From: Arthrobacter roseus
Lineage (GTDB): Bacteria > Actinomycetota > Actinomycetes > Actinomycetales > Micrococcaceae
NCBI RefSeq assembly: GCF_016907875.1
Contig: NZ_JAFBCU010000001.1
Span: 2,914,001-2,978,000, forward strand
Direction of reading: 5' to 3'
DNA length: 64,000 bases
In this document: positions 16,604-25,134 of the stretch, one piece after another
Layout: each line of letters begins with the position of its first letter
How positions within the stretch are numbered: the stretch's first letter is position 1
Notes under the pieces: model-generated
What the model saw: only the letters and a program-made list of their open reading frames with translations
The model's database searches: none
Told to the model about the DNA's origin: nothing
Program-made: the position numbers and the translations under genes

Positions 16604-16734
16604 ACCGTGTGGGAGACCCCGACCGTCATACAGTTGCGGAGAAACACCCCGGACCGCGAAACACTCCACGGCCCGATGGACACCAACGCCCGGTCAGGCA
16701 TGCTGGCCGGGCCACGCGGAATAAGGAACCCATC

Positions 16735-17037
16735 ATGGCAAGAGCAATGTGGAACGGAGCGGTCATCGCCGAGTCTGAGGATGTTGTGGTGGTCGAGGGC
16801 AACAGCTACTTCCCCATGGACGCGGTGGACCAACGGTATTTCAAGGACAGCGACATGTACTCAGTCTGCCCGTGGAAAGACAAGGCCAGTTACCGCACCC
16901 TTGAAGTGAATGGACAGCAGAATACGGACGCCGCCTGGTTTTACCCCGAACCAAAACAGCGGGCACTGCCGATCAAGAATCATGTCGCCTTCTGGCGTGG
17001 CGTCACCATCGAACCCAGCGGCGCTGCACCTCAGTGA
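16735..17037 (+). CDS. DUF427 domain protein
   Basis: A 100-residue DUF427 protein starting MARAMWNGAVIAESED, with the family core VEGNSYFPMDAVD, CPWKDKASYRTLEV, AAWFYPEPK and NHVAFWRGVTIE. It is a small soluble beta-rich domain of unknown biochemical role. ATG at 16735 is preceded by AAGGAA 6 nt upstream. It is transcribed away from the isochorismatase gene and ends near a strong hairpin at 17161-17202. A second, degenerate DUF427 C-terminus is present at 24209-24250. Confidence 0.85.
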   Translation: MARAMWNGAVIAESEDVVVVEGNSYFPMDAVDQRYFKDSDMYSVCPWKDKASYRTLEVNGQQNTDAAWFYPEPKQRALPIKNHVAFWRGVTIEPSGAAPQ

Positions 17038-17160
17038 CGCCGACAGCGATTACTCCACCGAGCCATCCTGTCCCCCGCCTGACACAAGGACATGAAGTGG
17101 GCTCCTGCCAGACATCCAAGCCATAGCTATCGACCCGCGCCCATTTTGCCCCAGTGCGGC

Positions 17161-17202
17161 CTGCAGACCCGGAACGGCATATGATCCGGCCCGGGTCTGC
17201 AG
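17161..17202. terminator. bidirectional terminator-like hairpin
   Basis: CTGCAGACCCGG (17161-17172) pairs perfectly with CCGGGTCTGCAG (17191-17202). It sits between the end of the DUF427 gene (plus) and the end of the HAD gene (minus), so it could serve both convergent transcripts. Confidence 0.7.
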
Positions 17203-17208
17203 CCTGAT

Positions 17209-17883
17209 TCAGGATCCGGCAAGCTGCCCTGCGAGAGCCACCAGGTCTTCGGCTTCAATATCGGGCCCGCTGAAATAGGAGGGGTAGGAGGCCCCGGTAC
17301 GGTTGATCCACGCTGTTTTCAGGCCGGCCGCGTTGGCACCGTGAATATCCCATGGGTGCACGGCGACGAGCAGCAGCCGGTCGACAGTTTGACCGGTTTC
17401 CCGGCCGGCGTAATCATAGGCTTCGCGGGCGGGTTTCCAGCGGGGAGCGTCCTGAACACTGAGGAACCGCGAAAATTCGTCCCGGACGCCGCCTCGTCCC
17501 AGGAGGGATTCCGCCACCGAGGTGGCACCGTTGCTGAGGGTGATCAGTTCCGTGATACAACTGAGCGCACTGATTCCTGGTGCGGCATCCGGGTGCAGTG
17601 AGAGGTTCGTGAAAACGGCCATGATGGAATCGACCTGTTCCTGATAGTCCCCCGGTCCTGAGGTCTGTGTCAGGAGGCGGTGAAGACTGTCGGTGGCAAG
17701 GTCGGCAAAGGCAGGGTTGTCCCCCGCTGAGGTAAGAGCGAACCCGTCGCGGAGTACTTCCGTAAACCACAGCCGGGCAAGGGAAGCAGGCACCCCGGCG
17801 CGGGTGAACGCGTCTGCGAGGGGGCTCATGTCGGACAGGGTTTCATTGACGTCGAAAACGATGACGGACGGTCTGGTCGTCAT
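17209..17883 (-). CDS. HAD-superfamily hydrolase, haloacid dehalogenase type II-like
   Basis: A 224-residue HAD hydrolase. Motif I is VIVFDVNETLSD with the nucleophile Asp, motif II is LSNGATSV, the Lys is in DAPRWKPAREAYDYA, and VAVHPWDIHGANAAGLKTAW closes the active site, as in type II 2-haloacid dehalogenases. It stops just past the hairpin at 17161-17202. It lies 4 bp downstream of the alpha/beta hydrolase gene, whose product resembles haloalkane dehalogenases, so the pair could form a dehalogenation-like pathway. Phosphatase activity on a small metabolite is the alternative. Confidence 0.82.
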   Translation of the reverse strand: MTTRPSVIVFDVNETLSDMSPLADAFTRAGVPASLARLWFTEVLRDGFALTSAGDNPAFADLATDSLHRLLTQTSGPGDYQEQVDSIMAVFTNLSLHPDAAPGISALSCITELITLSNGATSVAESLLGRGGVRDEFSRFLSVQDAPRWKPAREAYDYAGRETGQTVDRLLLVAVHPWDIHGANAAGLKTAWINRTGASYPSYFSGPDIEAEDLVALAGQLAGS

Positions 17884-17887
17884 GTGG

Positions 17888-18721
17888 TTAGTCCTTTCCG
17901 GCTCCGGCGAGGAGCGAGTTGATGGCGTCGGCGATGTCCCGTGGATGGTCTTCGGGAGTAAAGTGCTTGCCCCCGGGTATCCGGATCAGGTCGGCTCCGA
18001 GATCGGCGGCGAGCCGCTCCCCATACCTGATCTTCTGGAACGCGTCGGCTTCACCCCACACCACCCGTACAGGCAGCTTCAGGCCCGCCAACCGGTCCGA
18101 AATGTCCAGGGTGTCCTGAATATCAAGTGCGGCGGCCTGGCGCATCATGCTCCGCGCCGCACCGTGGGACACATACGGTCCCCAGTGCTCCGCGAGGGAT
18201 TCCAGAGCAATCTTCCGGTCATCGTGGCCGCGGTGTATCAGCTGGACGAAAGTCGGGTACATCAGCACCTGAGGCAGAAATGCCAACGCCGGTGCCACAC
18301 GCTGCATCGCCTTCACACTGGGGATAGGCCACGAGTCGTAACATACCGAGTTGGTCAGGACCAGTCCCGAGAAACGCTCAGCTGCCCGCACCACCGCGAT
18401 CTGCGCGACTCCCCCGCCAAGATCATGCCCAACCAGGACCGGCAATTCATTCAGGTCAAGGGATTCGATCCACTCCAGAAGGTATCCAGCCTGGGCCGAG
18501 AGGCCGAGGTCACGGTCTTTCCCGTCGGGAATGCTCGACCCATAGCCGGGCATTTCCCATGCCAGCGTCCTGCCGTGAACCCGTGGCATCACGTGGCGCC
18601 AAAGCCGCGGCGAAGTCGGGATCCCATGCACCAGAACAACGGGACTGCCCGTACCGTGCTCCACCCAGCGCGCGTTCATACCGCTTAATGTCGTCGATCG
18701 TGTTTCCACAGGTTTCTCCAT
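17888..18721 (-). CDS. alpha/beta-fold hydrolase (haloalkane dehalogenase/epoxide hydrolase-like)
   Basis: A 277-residue alpha/beta hydrolase. The oxyanion HG motif is VVLVHGIPTSPRLWRHV, the nucleophile elbow is VGHDLGGGVAQ with Asp as nucleophile (as in haloalkane dehalogenases and epoxide hydrolases rather than Ser esterases), a late Asp is in VVWGEADAFQK, and the catalytic His is in IPGGKHFTPED. ATG at 18721 is the start. It forms a tight pair with the HAD gene (4-bp gap). A C-terminal fragment of a related hydrolase is at 24386-24760. Confidence 0.85.
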   Translation of the reverse strand: MEKPVETRSTTLSGMNARWVEHGTGSPVVLVHGIPTSPRLWRHVMPRVHGRTLAWEMPGYGSSIPDGKDRDLGLSAQAGYLLEWIESLDLNELPVLVGHDLGGGVAQIAVVRAAERFSGLVLTNSVCYDSWPIPSVKAMQRVAPALAFLPQVLMYPTFVQLIHRGHDDRKIALESLAEHWGPYVSHGAARSMMRQAAALDIQDTLDISDRLAGLKLPVRVVWGEADAFQKIRYGERLAADLGADLIRIPGGKHFTPEDHPRDIADAINSLLAGAGKD

Positions 18722-18849
18722 TCACCTTGCAGGGCGTCGCTTTTCAACGACGGCGGCGGGACGTGCCCACACTGCCAGCCTACCCAGAACAACAGGCTCT
18801 GATAAGGGCACCCCCAGCGTGTGCGCGTCACCTCACGCCCTTCTCGGTC

Positions 18850-19593
18850 TCACCCGGACGTTCCCCCTAGATCAATACACCTAGGGCCTTGAATCAAGAG
18901 TGACCCGTCACCAGTTTCCTGCCCCCTCTTGTAGTGGGTGGGCCGGAACCAGCGCCTTGCCATCCGGGCGCCGAGCAGCACCTGGCCTACCGCTGCGGGT
19001 CTGAACCACCAGGAGCGCGGGACATCGATCATCCGGCCCTGTGCGAAACTAACAGAAGCAACCAGGACCACGGGCAAGGCCCAGGCCGCGAACGCCGCGG
19101 TACGCACGGTCCGGCTCGTTTCGTAACGCACGCTGAACCAGATCCAGAGGGCGGTGTCCGCGAAGAAATCAGCATATTGACCGAAGGAAGTTTCGGTGCC
19201 CGTCGCCCGGGCGAGTTTGCCGTCGACGAAGTCGCTGATGAGGGCAAAAACCGGCGCCCAGCGACCCAGCGACTTCTCGAGAGCCGGAAGATTGGCCCGC
19301 AACAGGTTAATGATGTTGGCCGGCCCCAACGAAGTTCTCTCCTTAAGCAATCCCAGGTGACTCGTCGCGAGAGACCAGGTAAGCACGACCCACTTCCAAC
19401 CGGATGTACCCGCACAAACAACCAAGAGGAGGTGCAGTGCTGTTACCTCCAGAAAAGCCCGCGGGCGGGCACACTCCTGATCAACCGACCGCTGGGAGGC
19501 CACGATGAACAGCTTCGCCCACGCTTCAACGCCCCAGCCGCCGGCACGAAGTTGGGCGAGAAGGCTATTGGTGGCATCACGACTACCCAGCAC
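18850..19593 (-). CDS. CDP-alcohol phosphatidyltransferase family protein
   Basis: A 247-residue membrane enzyme of phospholipid synthesis. The diagnostic motif is DFVDGKLARATGTETSFGQY followed by ADFFAD, that is, D-X2-DG-X2-AR-X8-G-X3-D-X3-D, with all acidic residues kept. Several hydrophobic helices follow (ALPVVLVASVSFAQG, AAVGQVLLGARMARRWF). No ATG is available near the conserved start, so GTG at 19593 (VLGSRDATNSLL) is my best guess; an upstream extension to 19911 exists but lacks coding character. The acceptor alcohol is unknown. It is distinct from the broken relative at 12190-12655. Confidence 0.72.
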   Translation of the reverse strand: MLGSRDATNSLLAQLRAGGWGVEAWAKLFIVASQRSVDQECARPRAFLEVTALHLLLVVCAGTSGWKWVVLTWSLATSHLGLLKERTSLGPANIINLLRANLPALEKSLGRWAPVFALISDFVDGKLARATGTETSFGQYADFFADTALWIWFSVRYETSRTVRTAAFAAWALPVVLVASVSFAQGRMIDVPRSWWFRPAAVGQVLLGARMARRWFRPTHYKRGQETGDGSLLIQGPRCIDLGGTSG

Positions 19594-19732
19594 AGCCTCG
19601 CACCTGCTCCTGTCACCGGGTGCAGGGTCAAACGCTTTGAAGGACCAGTCGTCATTGTCTTTTCCACTCGTCACCAGGATCGCTCCGTCGTCCCTTGTCA
19701 ACCGGAACCTGAACCAACCAAGTGGGTAAAGA
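19594..19732. other. short region of unclear coding status
   Basis: The 139 bp between the phosphatidyltransferase start and the cupredoxin stop contain a minus-strand open frame that continues the phosphatidyltransferase frame upstream (GDRSRCEAV region). I see no family resemblance in it and treat it as leader or spacer. Confidence 0.35.
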
Positions 19733-20341
19733 TCAGTTGCCGCTGTTCCGCCGGCAGACAACGTAGGTTCCGCCGGCTGCAGCGAGGAGCAGCAAACCTC
19801 CACCGAAAGCGATAATGGTTGACTCCTCGCTCGTACTCTCGGTCGATACTCCGGTGTCGGCGCCGCCCTTGGGCACCGCACCCATCTGGTCCATCCCATC
19901 GCCTTCCGCACTACCGGACTCCGCGCCCAACATCATCTGGTCGTGCATCTGCGCCATGCCTTCGACTCCGACAGTGAGAGAGCTTTTCATGTTGCCGTGG
20001 AATTTGCAGAAGAACCCATAGGTGCCTGCTTCACTGGGAGCCGTGAAAGTGGCGCTACCCCCACCCGGGATGGTGACATCGAAGGAACCATCATCGGCGG
20101 TCACCGAATGGGCTTCGGTGTCATTGTTGGTCACCGTGACCTCACCGCCCGGGTTGACCGTGCCTGGCCCCGTAAACACGAAGTTATCGATGGTGATAGC
20201 CATCTGCTCGGTGGGCATCGCCGGTCCTGACTGGGACACCGGGCCGGGAGAGGCCAGAGCAGCCCCTGTAGACCCGAGGCCTGCCCCTCCAACCAAGGCT
20301 GCGGTGAAAGCGACGCTGAGAACTTTTCTACTGGTGATCAT
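19733..20341 (-). CDS. exported cupredoxin-domain protein with C-terminal membrane anchor
   Basis: A 202-residue protein. It has a signal peptide (VLSVAFTAALVGGAGLGSTG), a plastocyanin-like domain (ITIDNFVFTGPGTVNPGGEV) with copper ligands His (TEAHSVTADDG), Cys and His (FFCKFHGNM) and Met, a Met/Gly-rich stalk (MHDQMMLGAESGSAEGDGMD) and a C-terminal helix (IIAFGGGLLLLAAAGGTYVV) ending in Arg residues. It probably sits outside the membrane as an electron carrier or copper binder. ATG at 20341 has GGAGGGA about 6 nt upstream. A fragment of a thioredoxin-like gene lies upstream on the same strand. Confidence 0.85.
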   Translation of the reverse strand: MITSRKVLSVAFTAALVGGAGLGSTGAALASPGPVSQSGPAMPTEQMAITIDNFVFTGPGTVNPGGEVTVTNNDTEAHSVTADDGSFDVTIPGGGSATFTAPSEAGTYGFFCKFHGNMKSSLTVGVEGMAQMHDQMMLGAESGSAEGDGMDQMGAVPKGGADTGVSTESTSEESTIIAFGGGLLLLAAAGGTYVVCRRNSGN

Positions 20342-20525
20342 GATGAGTCCCTCCGGCGGGGTAATTAGGCAGACAATATCCTGGCCGTCAATCCATTCGA
20401 CGAAATCTTCCTCAAGCCCCAGAATCGTCTCGGAAACGCTGTGCCGGTCTTGGCGCTGGTGACCTGCGGCGCGTTGGGCTGCCTCTTCACCAACCCTATC
20501 GCGCATAGTAGACCTACGCACGGGC

Positions 20526-20720
20526 CTACTTTTTCGCGAGCCGCCGCCGGAGTCTTTTCTCGGACAGTCGACCGAAACTGAGCAGCTTCCCATCGAGCAA
20601 AATACCGGACGCGAAACCAACGTCGTGGCGCACTGCGCGTTCGCGGCCCTGGGCGCTGGCAAGCTCGACTTCTTCGATTACTAAAAAATTTGTGCCACTG
20701 ATGACAACCTGTCCACACAC
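20526..20720 (-). pseudogene. thioredoxin/glutaredoxin-like protein, C-terminal fragment
   Basis: The frame ends with FASGILLDGKLLSFGRLSEK followed by RLRRRLAKK. The pattern PG-like loop, LLDG, then YGRLSE-KLRR is the C-terminal end of small actinobacterial thioredoxin-fold proteins, and EVELASAQGRERAVRHD fits the preceding helix. The N-terminal CXXC part is missing and no good start or ribosome site is present; GTG at 20720 would give only 64 residues. It is best read as a truncated gene. Confidence 0.5.
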
Positions 20721-21084
20721 GACGCCATTGCTGCCCCACGAGAGAATTGCGGCTCACCCACAGGTGGACGGCTCTGAGCTGGTCCCCGGGGCTCCACCCG
20801 CCCACAGGTGGATGACCCGTAAAACACGACAGCAAAAGTAGGGGCACTGGTTGTCGGCGCCCACCCGGTACAGTCCCTTCGCATGAGCAGAACAAGAGGT
20901 ACGCGGGGAACCCCACGGAGTTGCATCTGGTGCTAGCCCTTTGCCCTAACCTGTGCGTCGAGTATGGAAAATGCCGCCTTTTCGCCTGTCCTGGCTTAAC
21001 CGCTACATGCTGATTGCCGTCTGATGCAGGATACGAGTACTAAACGGGAGGGGGTGGCGAGACTGAATCTATACCTGATCCGAG
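20721..21084. other. gene-free stretch with short direct repeats
   Basis: No supported gene. CCCACAGGTGGA occurs twice (about 20758 and 20800). The rest looks like degraded DNA between the thioredoxin-like fragment and the remnant at 21085. Confidence 0.4.
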
Positions 21085-21240
21085 TGGTCAGAACTGCCAA
21101 TCGAAGCTGTCAAAAAAGCCGCCAACCCAGGGGACGTAACCACCAATCCATCGTTGGTCGGCCTGCTGATCGGCCCTGCACTGCGCTTCACCTGGACCCG
21201 ATTAGGAGCCTCTGCAAGACAGAAGGCACATTGCCGATAG
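21085..21240 (+). pseudogene. possible TetR-family regulator C-terminal remnant
   Basis: A plus-strand frame reads WSELPIEAVKKAANPGDVTT, then NPSLVGLLIGPALRFTW, and ends at a TAG at 21238-21240. This resembles the C-terminal ligand-domain end of TetR regulators (helix with A-G-E-L-x-x-x-x-D-P-x-L, then LLIGPLFYR). No DNA-binding half is present upstream. The identification rests on a short match and is weak. Confidence 0.25.
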
Positions 21241-21262
21241 CCGTGATTATGTAAGGTAAACG

Positions 21263-21277
21263 GTTGCCTAAGGCAAC
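21263..21277. promoter_or_regulatory. 15-bp perfect palindrome, possible repressor site
   Basis: GTTGCCTAAGGCAAC is a perfect dyad (GTTGCCT-A-AGGCAAC) some 325 bp ahead of the oxygenase gene at 21603, just past the TetR-like remnant. It resembles operators of metal-dependent or TetR-type repressors. The binding protein is unknown. Confidence 0.4.
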
Positions 21278-21469
21278 GTTAGTCTCCCGTGGAATCTCGC
21301 CGCCAGGCGCTGCCGGTCTACCGGGCCCAAGAGCGGATCAGTATGTCTGTCGCCTGCCGGTCTGCGGCGCGAGGAAAGAGCCCGGTTCTTGGTCGCGGGT
21401 CGTGACTACTACTTACAGCTCGAGCACCTGAAGGTTCCCCGAGGCGTCAGAGTCTGAAGCCCACGCCGC

Positions 21470-21496
21470 CCCTCGGCCCTCGGCCCTCGGCCCTCG
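21470..21496. repeat. CCCTCGG tandem repeat
   Basis: Nearly four head-to-tail copies of the heptamer CCCTCGG. The stretch lies in the non-coding region ahead of the oxygenase gene. Confidence 0.85.
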
Positions 21497-21602
21497 ACGA
21501 CATACTTCGCAACGTGAAACATTGTAGGCTCTGCCCAGGTCGTAACGTTGAAAGCGATATGGACTTCGGTTTCCAAAATTCGCAGCGAAGGACTATAAGA
21601 TC

Positions 21603-22628
21603 TTGTCACTCGAATCATTGCCCATCCTGGACTACTCCCTACTGAGCGCGGGCCCGGAGGAGGCTTCCCAATTTCGGGATGATCTTCGCAACGCGATGCA
21701 CGACGTCGGATTCCTTTACTTGGCCGGGCACGGCATTCCCCAGAGCCTTACTGACACCATGCTGGATGCTTCCCGACGCTTCTTCGAATTGCCGGAGCAA
21801 CAAAAGCTCGCGGTGGAAAACGTCCACAGCCCCCAGTTCCGCGGGTATACCCGGATGGGCGCTGAGCTCACAGACCGGGCGGTCGATTGGCGTGAGCAGA
21901 TCGACATCGGCGTCGAACGTGAAGCCGTGGAGCCGGGTACTGGCGTCGCCGACTACTGGCGTCTGGAAGGGCCTAACCTCTGGCCGGCCGGACTGCCCGG
22001 GATGCGGGAGATCGTCTCCGAGTGGACAGAGCGGCTGAGTGCCATCTCTCTCGATCTGTTGCGGGCACTCGCCCTGTCCCTCGGCGCACCGGAGGACAGT
22101 TTCGACGCCGCGTTTAACGCGCGCGCTTTCCCCATGCTCAAAATCGTGCGCTACCCTGGGGAATCCGGCGAGGAGCCCAAGCAGGGTGTCGGTTCCCACC
22201 GCGACGGCGGTGTGCTGACGTTGCTTCTGGTCGAACCCGGAAAGGGTGGCCTTGAGGTCGAATACCAAGGGAAATGGATCAATGCACCCCAAGTTCCCGG
22301 AACATTCGTCGTCAACATAGGCGAGATGCTCGAACTTGCCACGAACGGCTACCTCAAGGCAACCCTGCACCGCGTCATCTCACCGGCCTGCGGCACCGAC
22401 AGGATCTCTCTGCCGTTCTTCTACAACCCGGCGCTGGACGCGACCATACCCCAGCTCGCCATGAGCCCGGAGTTTCATGCCAAGGCCCGCGGCCTATCAG
22501 CCGACCCGACCAACAGCCCGATCCTTGAGACCTACGGGAACAACGCCCTCCGGTATCGGCTGCGCGCCCACCCCAACGTTGCCGCACTCCACCACACCGA
22601 CCTCATAACGCACCCAGAGCAGAGGTAA
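21603..22628 (+). CDS. 2-oxoglutarate/Fe(II)-dependent oxygenase, isopenicillin N synthase family
   Basis: A 341-residue dioxygenase. The N-terminal DIOX_N part has FRDDLRNAMHDVGFLYLAGH and FFELPEQQKLAVE; the catalytic jelly roll has the iron ligands HRD (GVGSHRDGGVLTLLL) and the distal His (ATLHRVISP), with the 2-oxoglutarate-binding Arg in RISLPFFYNP. The start is uncertain: TTG at 21603 (MSLESLPILDY) gives the full family N-terminus and has GAAGGA about 10 nt upstream. The substrate is unknown. It precedes an Old Yellow Enzyme-type gene on the same strand with a 296-bp gap. Confidence 0.85.
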   Translation: MSLESLPILDYSLLSAGPEEASQFRDDLRNAMHDVGFLYLAGHGIPQSLTDTMLDASRRFFELPEQQKLAVENVHSPQFRGYTRMGAELTDRAVDWREQIDIGVEREAVEPGTGVADYWRLEGPNLWPAGLPGMREIVSEWTERLSAISLDLLRALALSLGAPEDSFDAAFNARAFPMLKIVRYPGESGEEPKQGVGSHRDGGVLTLLLVEPGKGGLEVEYQGKWINAPQVPGTFVVNIGEMLELATNGYLKATLHRVISPACGTDRISLPFFYNPALDATIPQLAMSPEFHAKARGLSADPTNSPILETYGNNALRYRLRAHPNVAALHHTDLITHPEQR

Positions 22629-22811
22629 GGGCCTCTACTTACTTTTGGGCTCCGCCCGCAGACCATGTCAGCGGTACGCTGGCGCCCGGGAAGCGGTAAC
22701 AGGCGGCACTTGCTTCCCGGGTGGCACGCTTGACTGAGGACAGGTTTGACTCGTCGCACTCGGGCCTATTCCTGTAGGGCGTTGTTCTCACGTTGCCCGG
22801 GGCACCTTCGG

Positions 22812-22839
22812 CGGTGAAAGAAATGACGGTGAAAGAAAT
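22812..22839. repeat. tandem CGGTGAAAGAAAT repeat upstream of the flavin oxidoreductase
   Basis: CGGTGAAAGAAAT occurs at 22812-22824 and again at 22827-22839, a 15-bp period. It lies 85 bp ahead of the start codon at 22925 and could be a pair of regulator sites. Confidence 0.5.
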
Positions 22840-22924
22840 ATAGGGCTGTCGCATGTCGTTTGCACAGCAGGGAGGCGTTGCAACGCTTCCTCCTTCGTCC
22901 CCAAAGTACCTCAAGGAGATTCTC

Positions 22925-24028
22925 GTGCCGGATTTCGAACCCCTCTGGTCCCCTGTTCAGATCGGCTCCACCGCGCTGTCCAACCGCGTTGCCCTAGCTC
23001 CGATGACACGCATCAGTGCCACCGCAGATGGACATGCCACCGACAGAATGGCATCCTACTACGAGTCTTATGCTCGCGGTGGCTTCGGGCTGCTGATCAC
23101 CGAAGGCATCTACCCCGACACCGCGTACAGCCAGGGCTACCTATTCCAGCCTGGTCTCGCCACCGAGGGGCAAGCACAGTCCTGGGCCATAGTCGTGGAG
23201 GCTGTCCACTTAGCTGGCGCCCGTATATTCGCCCAGCTCATGCATGCAGGTTCCCAGACACAGGGGAACCGGTTTGTGGGCTCCGCCATTAGTCCGTCCG
23301 CCATAGCCCCCAAGGGCGAACAGCTGGCGTTCTACCGCGGAGAAGGCCCCTACCCCGTTCCTGGGGAGATCACAGCGGCCCAAATGGACGAGGTACGGGA
23401 TGGCTTCGTCAGTGCCGCGCTGCACGCAAAACAAGCCGGATTTGACGGCGTCGAAATCCACGGCGCCAATGGGTATCTTCTTGATCAGTTCCTCACCGAC
23501 TACCTGAACCACAGGACCGATAATTATGGCGGCTCACCTGAGAACAGAGTGCGGTTCGCCGCCGAGATCTGCGTCGCCGTACGCGAGGCCGTGGGCCCAG
23601 ACATGACAGTTGGAATCCGCATTTCCCAGGCCAAGGTCAGTGACAATGACCACCGTTGGAGCGGTGGCGCCGAAGAAGCACAGGTCATCTTTGAAACCCT
23701 CGGGGCTACGGGGATCAACTTCATCCACACCACCGAATACCGGGCCGTGGCACCGGCATTCGAAACCGGCCCGGAGTCCCTAGCTGCCCTAGCCAAACAG
23801 CACTCGGGACTAACCGTTATCGCCAACGGCAACCTGGATGACCCCGAAACGGCCGCGTCCCTGCTCCGCGACGGCGACGCCGACATTATCGCCCTGGGAA
23901 AGGCGGCCCTCGCGAACCGGAACTGGCCGCACCGCGTACGGAACAACCTGGCCCTCGACGAGCTCAACACCAACCTCTTCGCCCCGGTAGCGGACATCAA
24001 GGACTGGGAACTGGAACTTCCCGCCTAA
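22925..24028 (+). CDS. Old Yellow Enzyme-family NADH:flavin oxidoreductase
   Basis: A 367-residue FMN-dependent ene-reductase. It starts MPDFEPLWSPVQIGSTALSN (GTG read as Met) and has the barrel motifs NRVALAPMTRISA, GLLITEGIY, IFAQLMHAG, the family hallmark GFDGVEIHGANGYLLDQFLT followed by NHRTDNYGGSPENRVRF, and DIIALGKAALANRNWP at the phosphate site. GTG at 22925 is chosen because AAGGAG is 6 nt upstream; an ATG at 22853 would only add a low-quality extension. It probably reduces activated alkenes. A short GC hairpin (CCCCACACGTGGGG) follows the stop near 24040. Confidence 0.88.
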   Translation: MPDFEPLWSPVQIGSTALSNRVALAPMTRISATADGHATDRMASYYESYARGGFGLLITEGIYPDTAYSQGYLFQPGLATEGQAQSWAIVVEAVHLAGARIFAQLMHAGSQTQGNRFVGSAISPSAIAPKGEQLAFYRGEGPYPVPGEITAAQMDEVRDGFVSAALHAKQAGFDGVEIHGANGYLLDQFLTDYLNHRTDNYGGSPENRVRFAAEICVAVREAVGPDMTVGIRISQAKVSDNDHRWSGGAEEAQVIFETLGATGINFIHTTEYRAVAPAFETGPESLAALAKQHSGLTVIANGNLDDPETAASLLRDGDADIIALGKAALANRNWPHRVRNNLALDELNTNLFAPVADIKDWELELPA

Positions 24029-24208
24029 GGAAAGCGCACCCCACACGTGGGGGCAAGACGGACGTCGCCTGACCCCCACGGCTTTGGGCGGAAGACCTAG
24101 TGGTTCATCCAAGCCGGCAGGCTGAGGCGCCACTGTGGCGGGTGGGCCATATCCAGAAGGAACGCCAGACCATGGTGCCCGCAGGGCCGTACGGCGTGTC
24201 TTTGGTGC

Positions 24209-24250
24209 TTACTCGACGATGGTGACTCCGCGCCAGAAAGGTGCTCCACC
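24209..24250 (-). pseudogene. DUF427 C-terminal remnant
   Basis: The minus strand reads FWRGVTIVE and a stop at 24209-24211. This matches the end of DUF427 proteins (compare NHVAFWRGVTIE in the gene at 16735-17037). Preceding codons (NHRRGGAP) keep only the NH of the motif, so the rest is lost. Confidence 0.45.
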
Positions 24251-24385
24251 CCGCCGGTGGTTTCACGCGGCGGCGGATATCTGTGGACCAGTCCGGCGGA
24301 GGACGACGCCCGGGCCGCCGCTGTGCGGTGCCGGTCCTGGGAAGTCCCGGTTCGCGGCAGGTTCTGCCGGCGCAGCCGCTTGGGG

Positions 24386-24760
24386 TCAGGTGTCGAGGTG
24401 GTTCAGGACGGCCTCGGCGACGGCCGCCGGTGAATCTTCGGTGGGGATGTGTTTGCCGTTAACTTCAACGAGATCCGATCCCGGGATTTCCCTGACGTAG
24501 CGGCGGGCGAAGCTGATTTTTTGGAAGTCGTCCTCCCGGCCCCAGACCAGACGGGTCGGTATCTGAGCCTCCTGGAGCAGGGGGACGAATTCCACGGTGT
24601 ACCGGGCGGCGGCCGCGGCCATGGCCATCCACGACCTGTGCCGTGCCGGTTCGGTCCAGGGCGACAAGTAGCTGGCCAGTTCCTCGTCGTTGAGCGTGCG
24701 TTTGACGGCCCGCTGCGTGGATACCGCACGGGCAGCCAGCAGGTCCGGGGCAGTTGTGGT
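24386..24760 (-). pseudogene. alpha/beta hydrolase C-terminal fragment cut by IS3
   Basis: From 24760 down, the minus strand reads in frame TTAPDLLAARAVSTQRAVKR, then the cap region, then IPTRLVWGREDDFQKISFAR and the catalytic His region VEVNGKHIPTED. This is the C-terminal third of a hydrolase related to the one at 17888-18721. The N-terminal two thirds are missing because the IS3-family element begins at 24761. The neighbouring DUF427 remnant suggests that a small cluster like that at 16.7-18.7 kb once stood here. Confidence 0.7.
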
Positions 24761-24813
24761 TGAACCGCCCCGGGTTTAATGGAGGGTGTTGAATCCTTGA
24801 AAGGATGAGCACC

Positions 24814-25134
24814 ATGGCAGCACCGAAGAAGTATCCGGATGAGCTTCGTCAGAGGGCGGTCCGTCTTGTGATGGACGCCCAGAAGAATCCCAGTGGCCGT
24901 CGGGGTGCGTGCACCAGGATCGGTGCGCAGTTGGGCATCCCTGCCGACACGATCCGTGGCTGGGTCCGTACCGTCGAAATTGACCAGGGCGTGCGTCCTG
25001 GCACCACCACCGATGACGCAACCCGCCTGACCGAGCTGGAGCGTGAAGTGGTTGAGTTGCGCCGGGCCAATGCGATCTTGAAATCAGCATCAGCTTTTTT
25101 CGCGGCGGAGCTCGACCGCCCCTCACGACGATGA
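24814..25134 (+). CDS. IS3-family transposase OrfA
   Basis: A 106-residue protein beginning MAAPKKYPDELRQRAVRLVM, with a helix-turn-helix (GAQLGIPADTIRGWVRT) and a coiled-coil leucine zipper (LTELEREVVELRRANAILKS), then SASAFFAAELDRPSRR. ATG at 24814 is preferred because AAAGGA lies about 9 nt upstream; 24805 is an in-frame alternative. The stop overlaps the start of orfB (ATGA). The run CTTTTTTCG near 25096 is in the right place for -1 slippage to make the OrfAB fusion. Confidence 0.85.
   Translation: MAAPKKYPDELRQRAVRLVMDAQKNPSGRRGACTRIGAQLGIPADTIRGWVRTVEIDQGVRPGTTTDDATRLTELEREVVELRRANAILKSASAFFAAELDRPSRR
25093..25104 (+). promoter_or_regulatory. probable -1 frameshift site (T-run) of the IS3 element
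   Basis: The T run inside the SAFF codons of orfA (TCA GCT TTT TTC) would allow the ribosome to slip back one base into the orfB frame, which is open from before this point. Programmed -1 frameshifting is the established way IS3-family elements make the active transposase. Confidence 0.5.

Noticed and set aside
16577-16734. Plus-strand frame VDDSSVTQDTVWE ahead of the DUF427 gene, similar to LDESSAIQDT at 9435
   Set aside because: The similarity is better explained by the shared palindromic operator plus promoter on the minus strand; neither frame leads to a supported protein.
20365-20480. Plus-strand segment resembling a DNA cytosine methyltransferase end (RLGNAVPV)
   Set aside because: The match is limited to a few residues and no methyltransferase motif is found around it.
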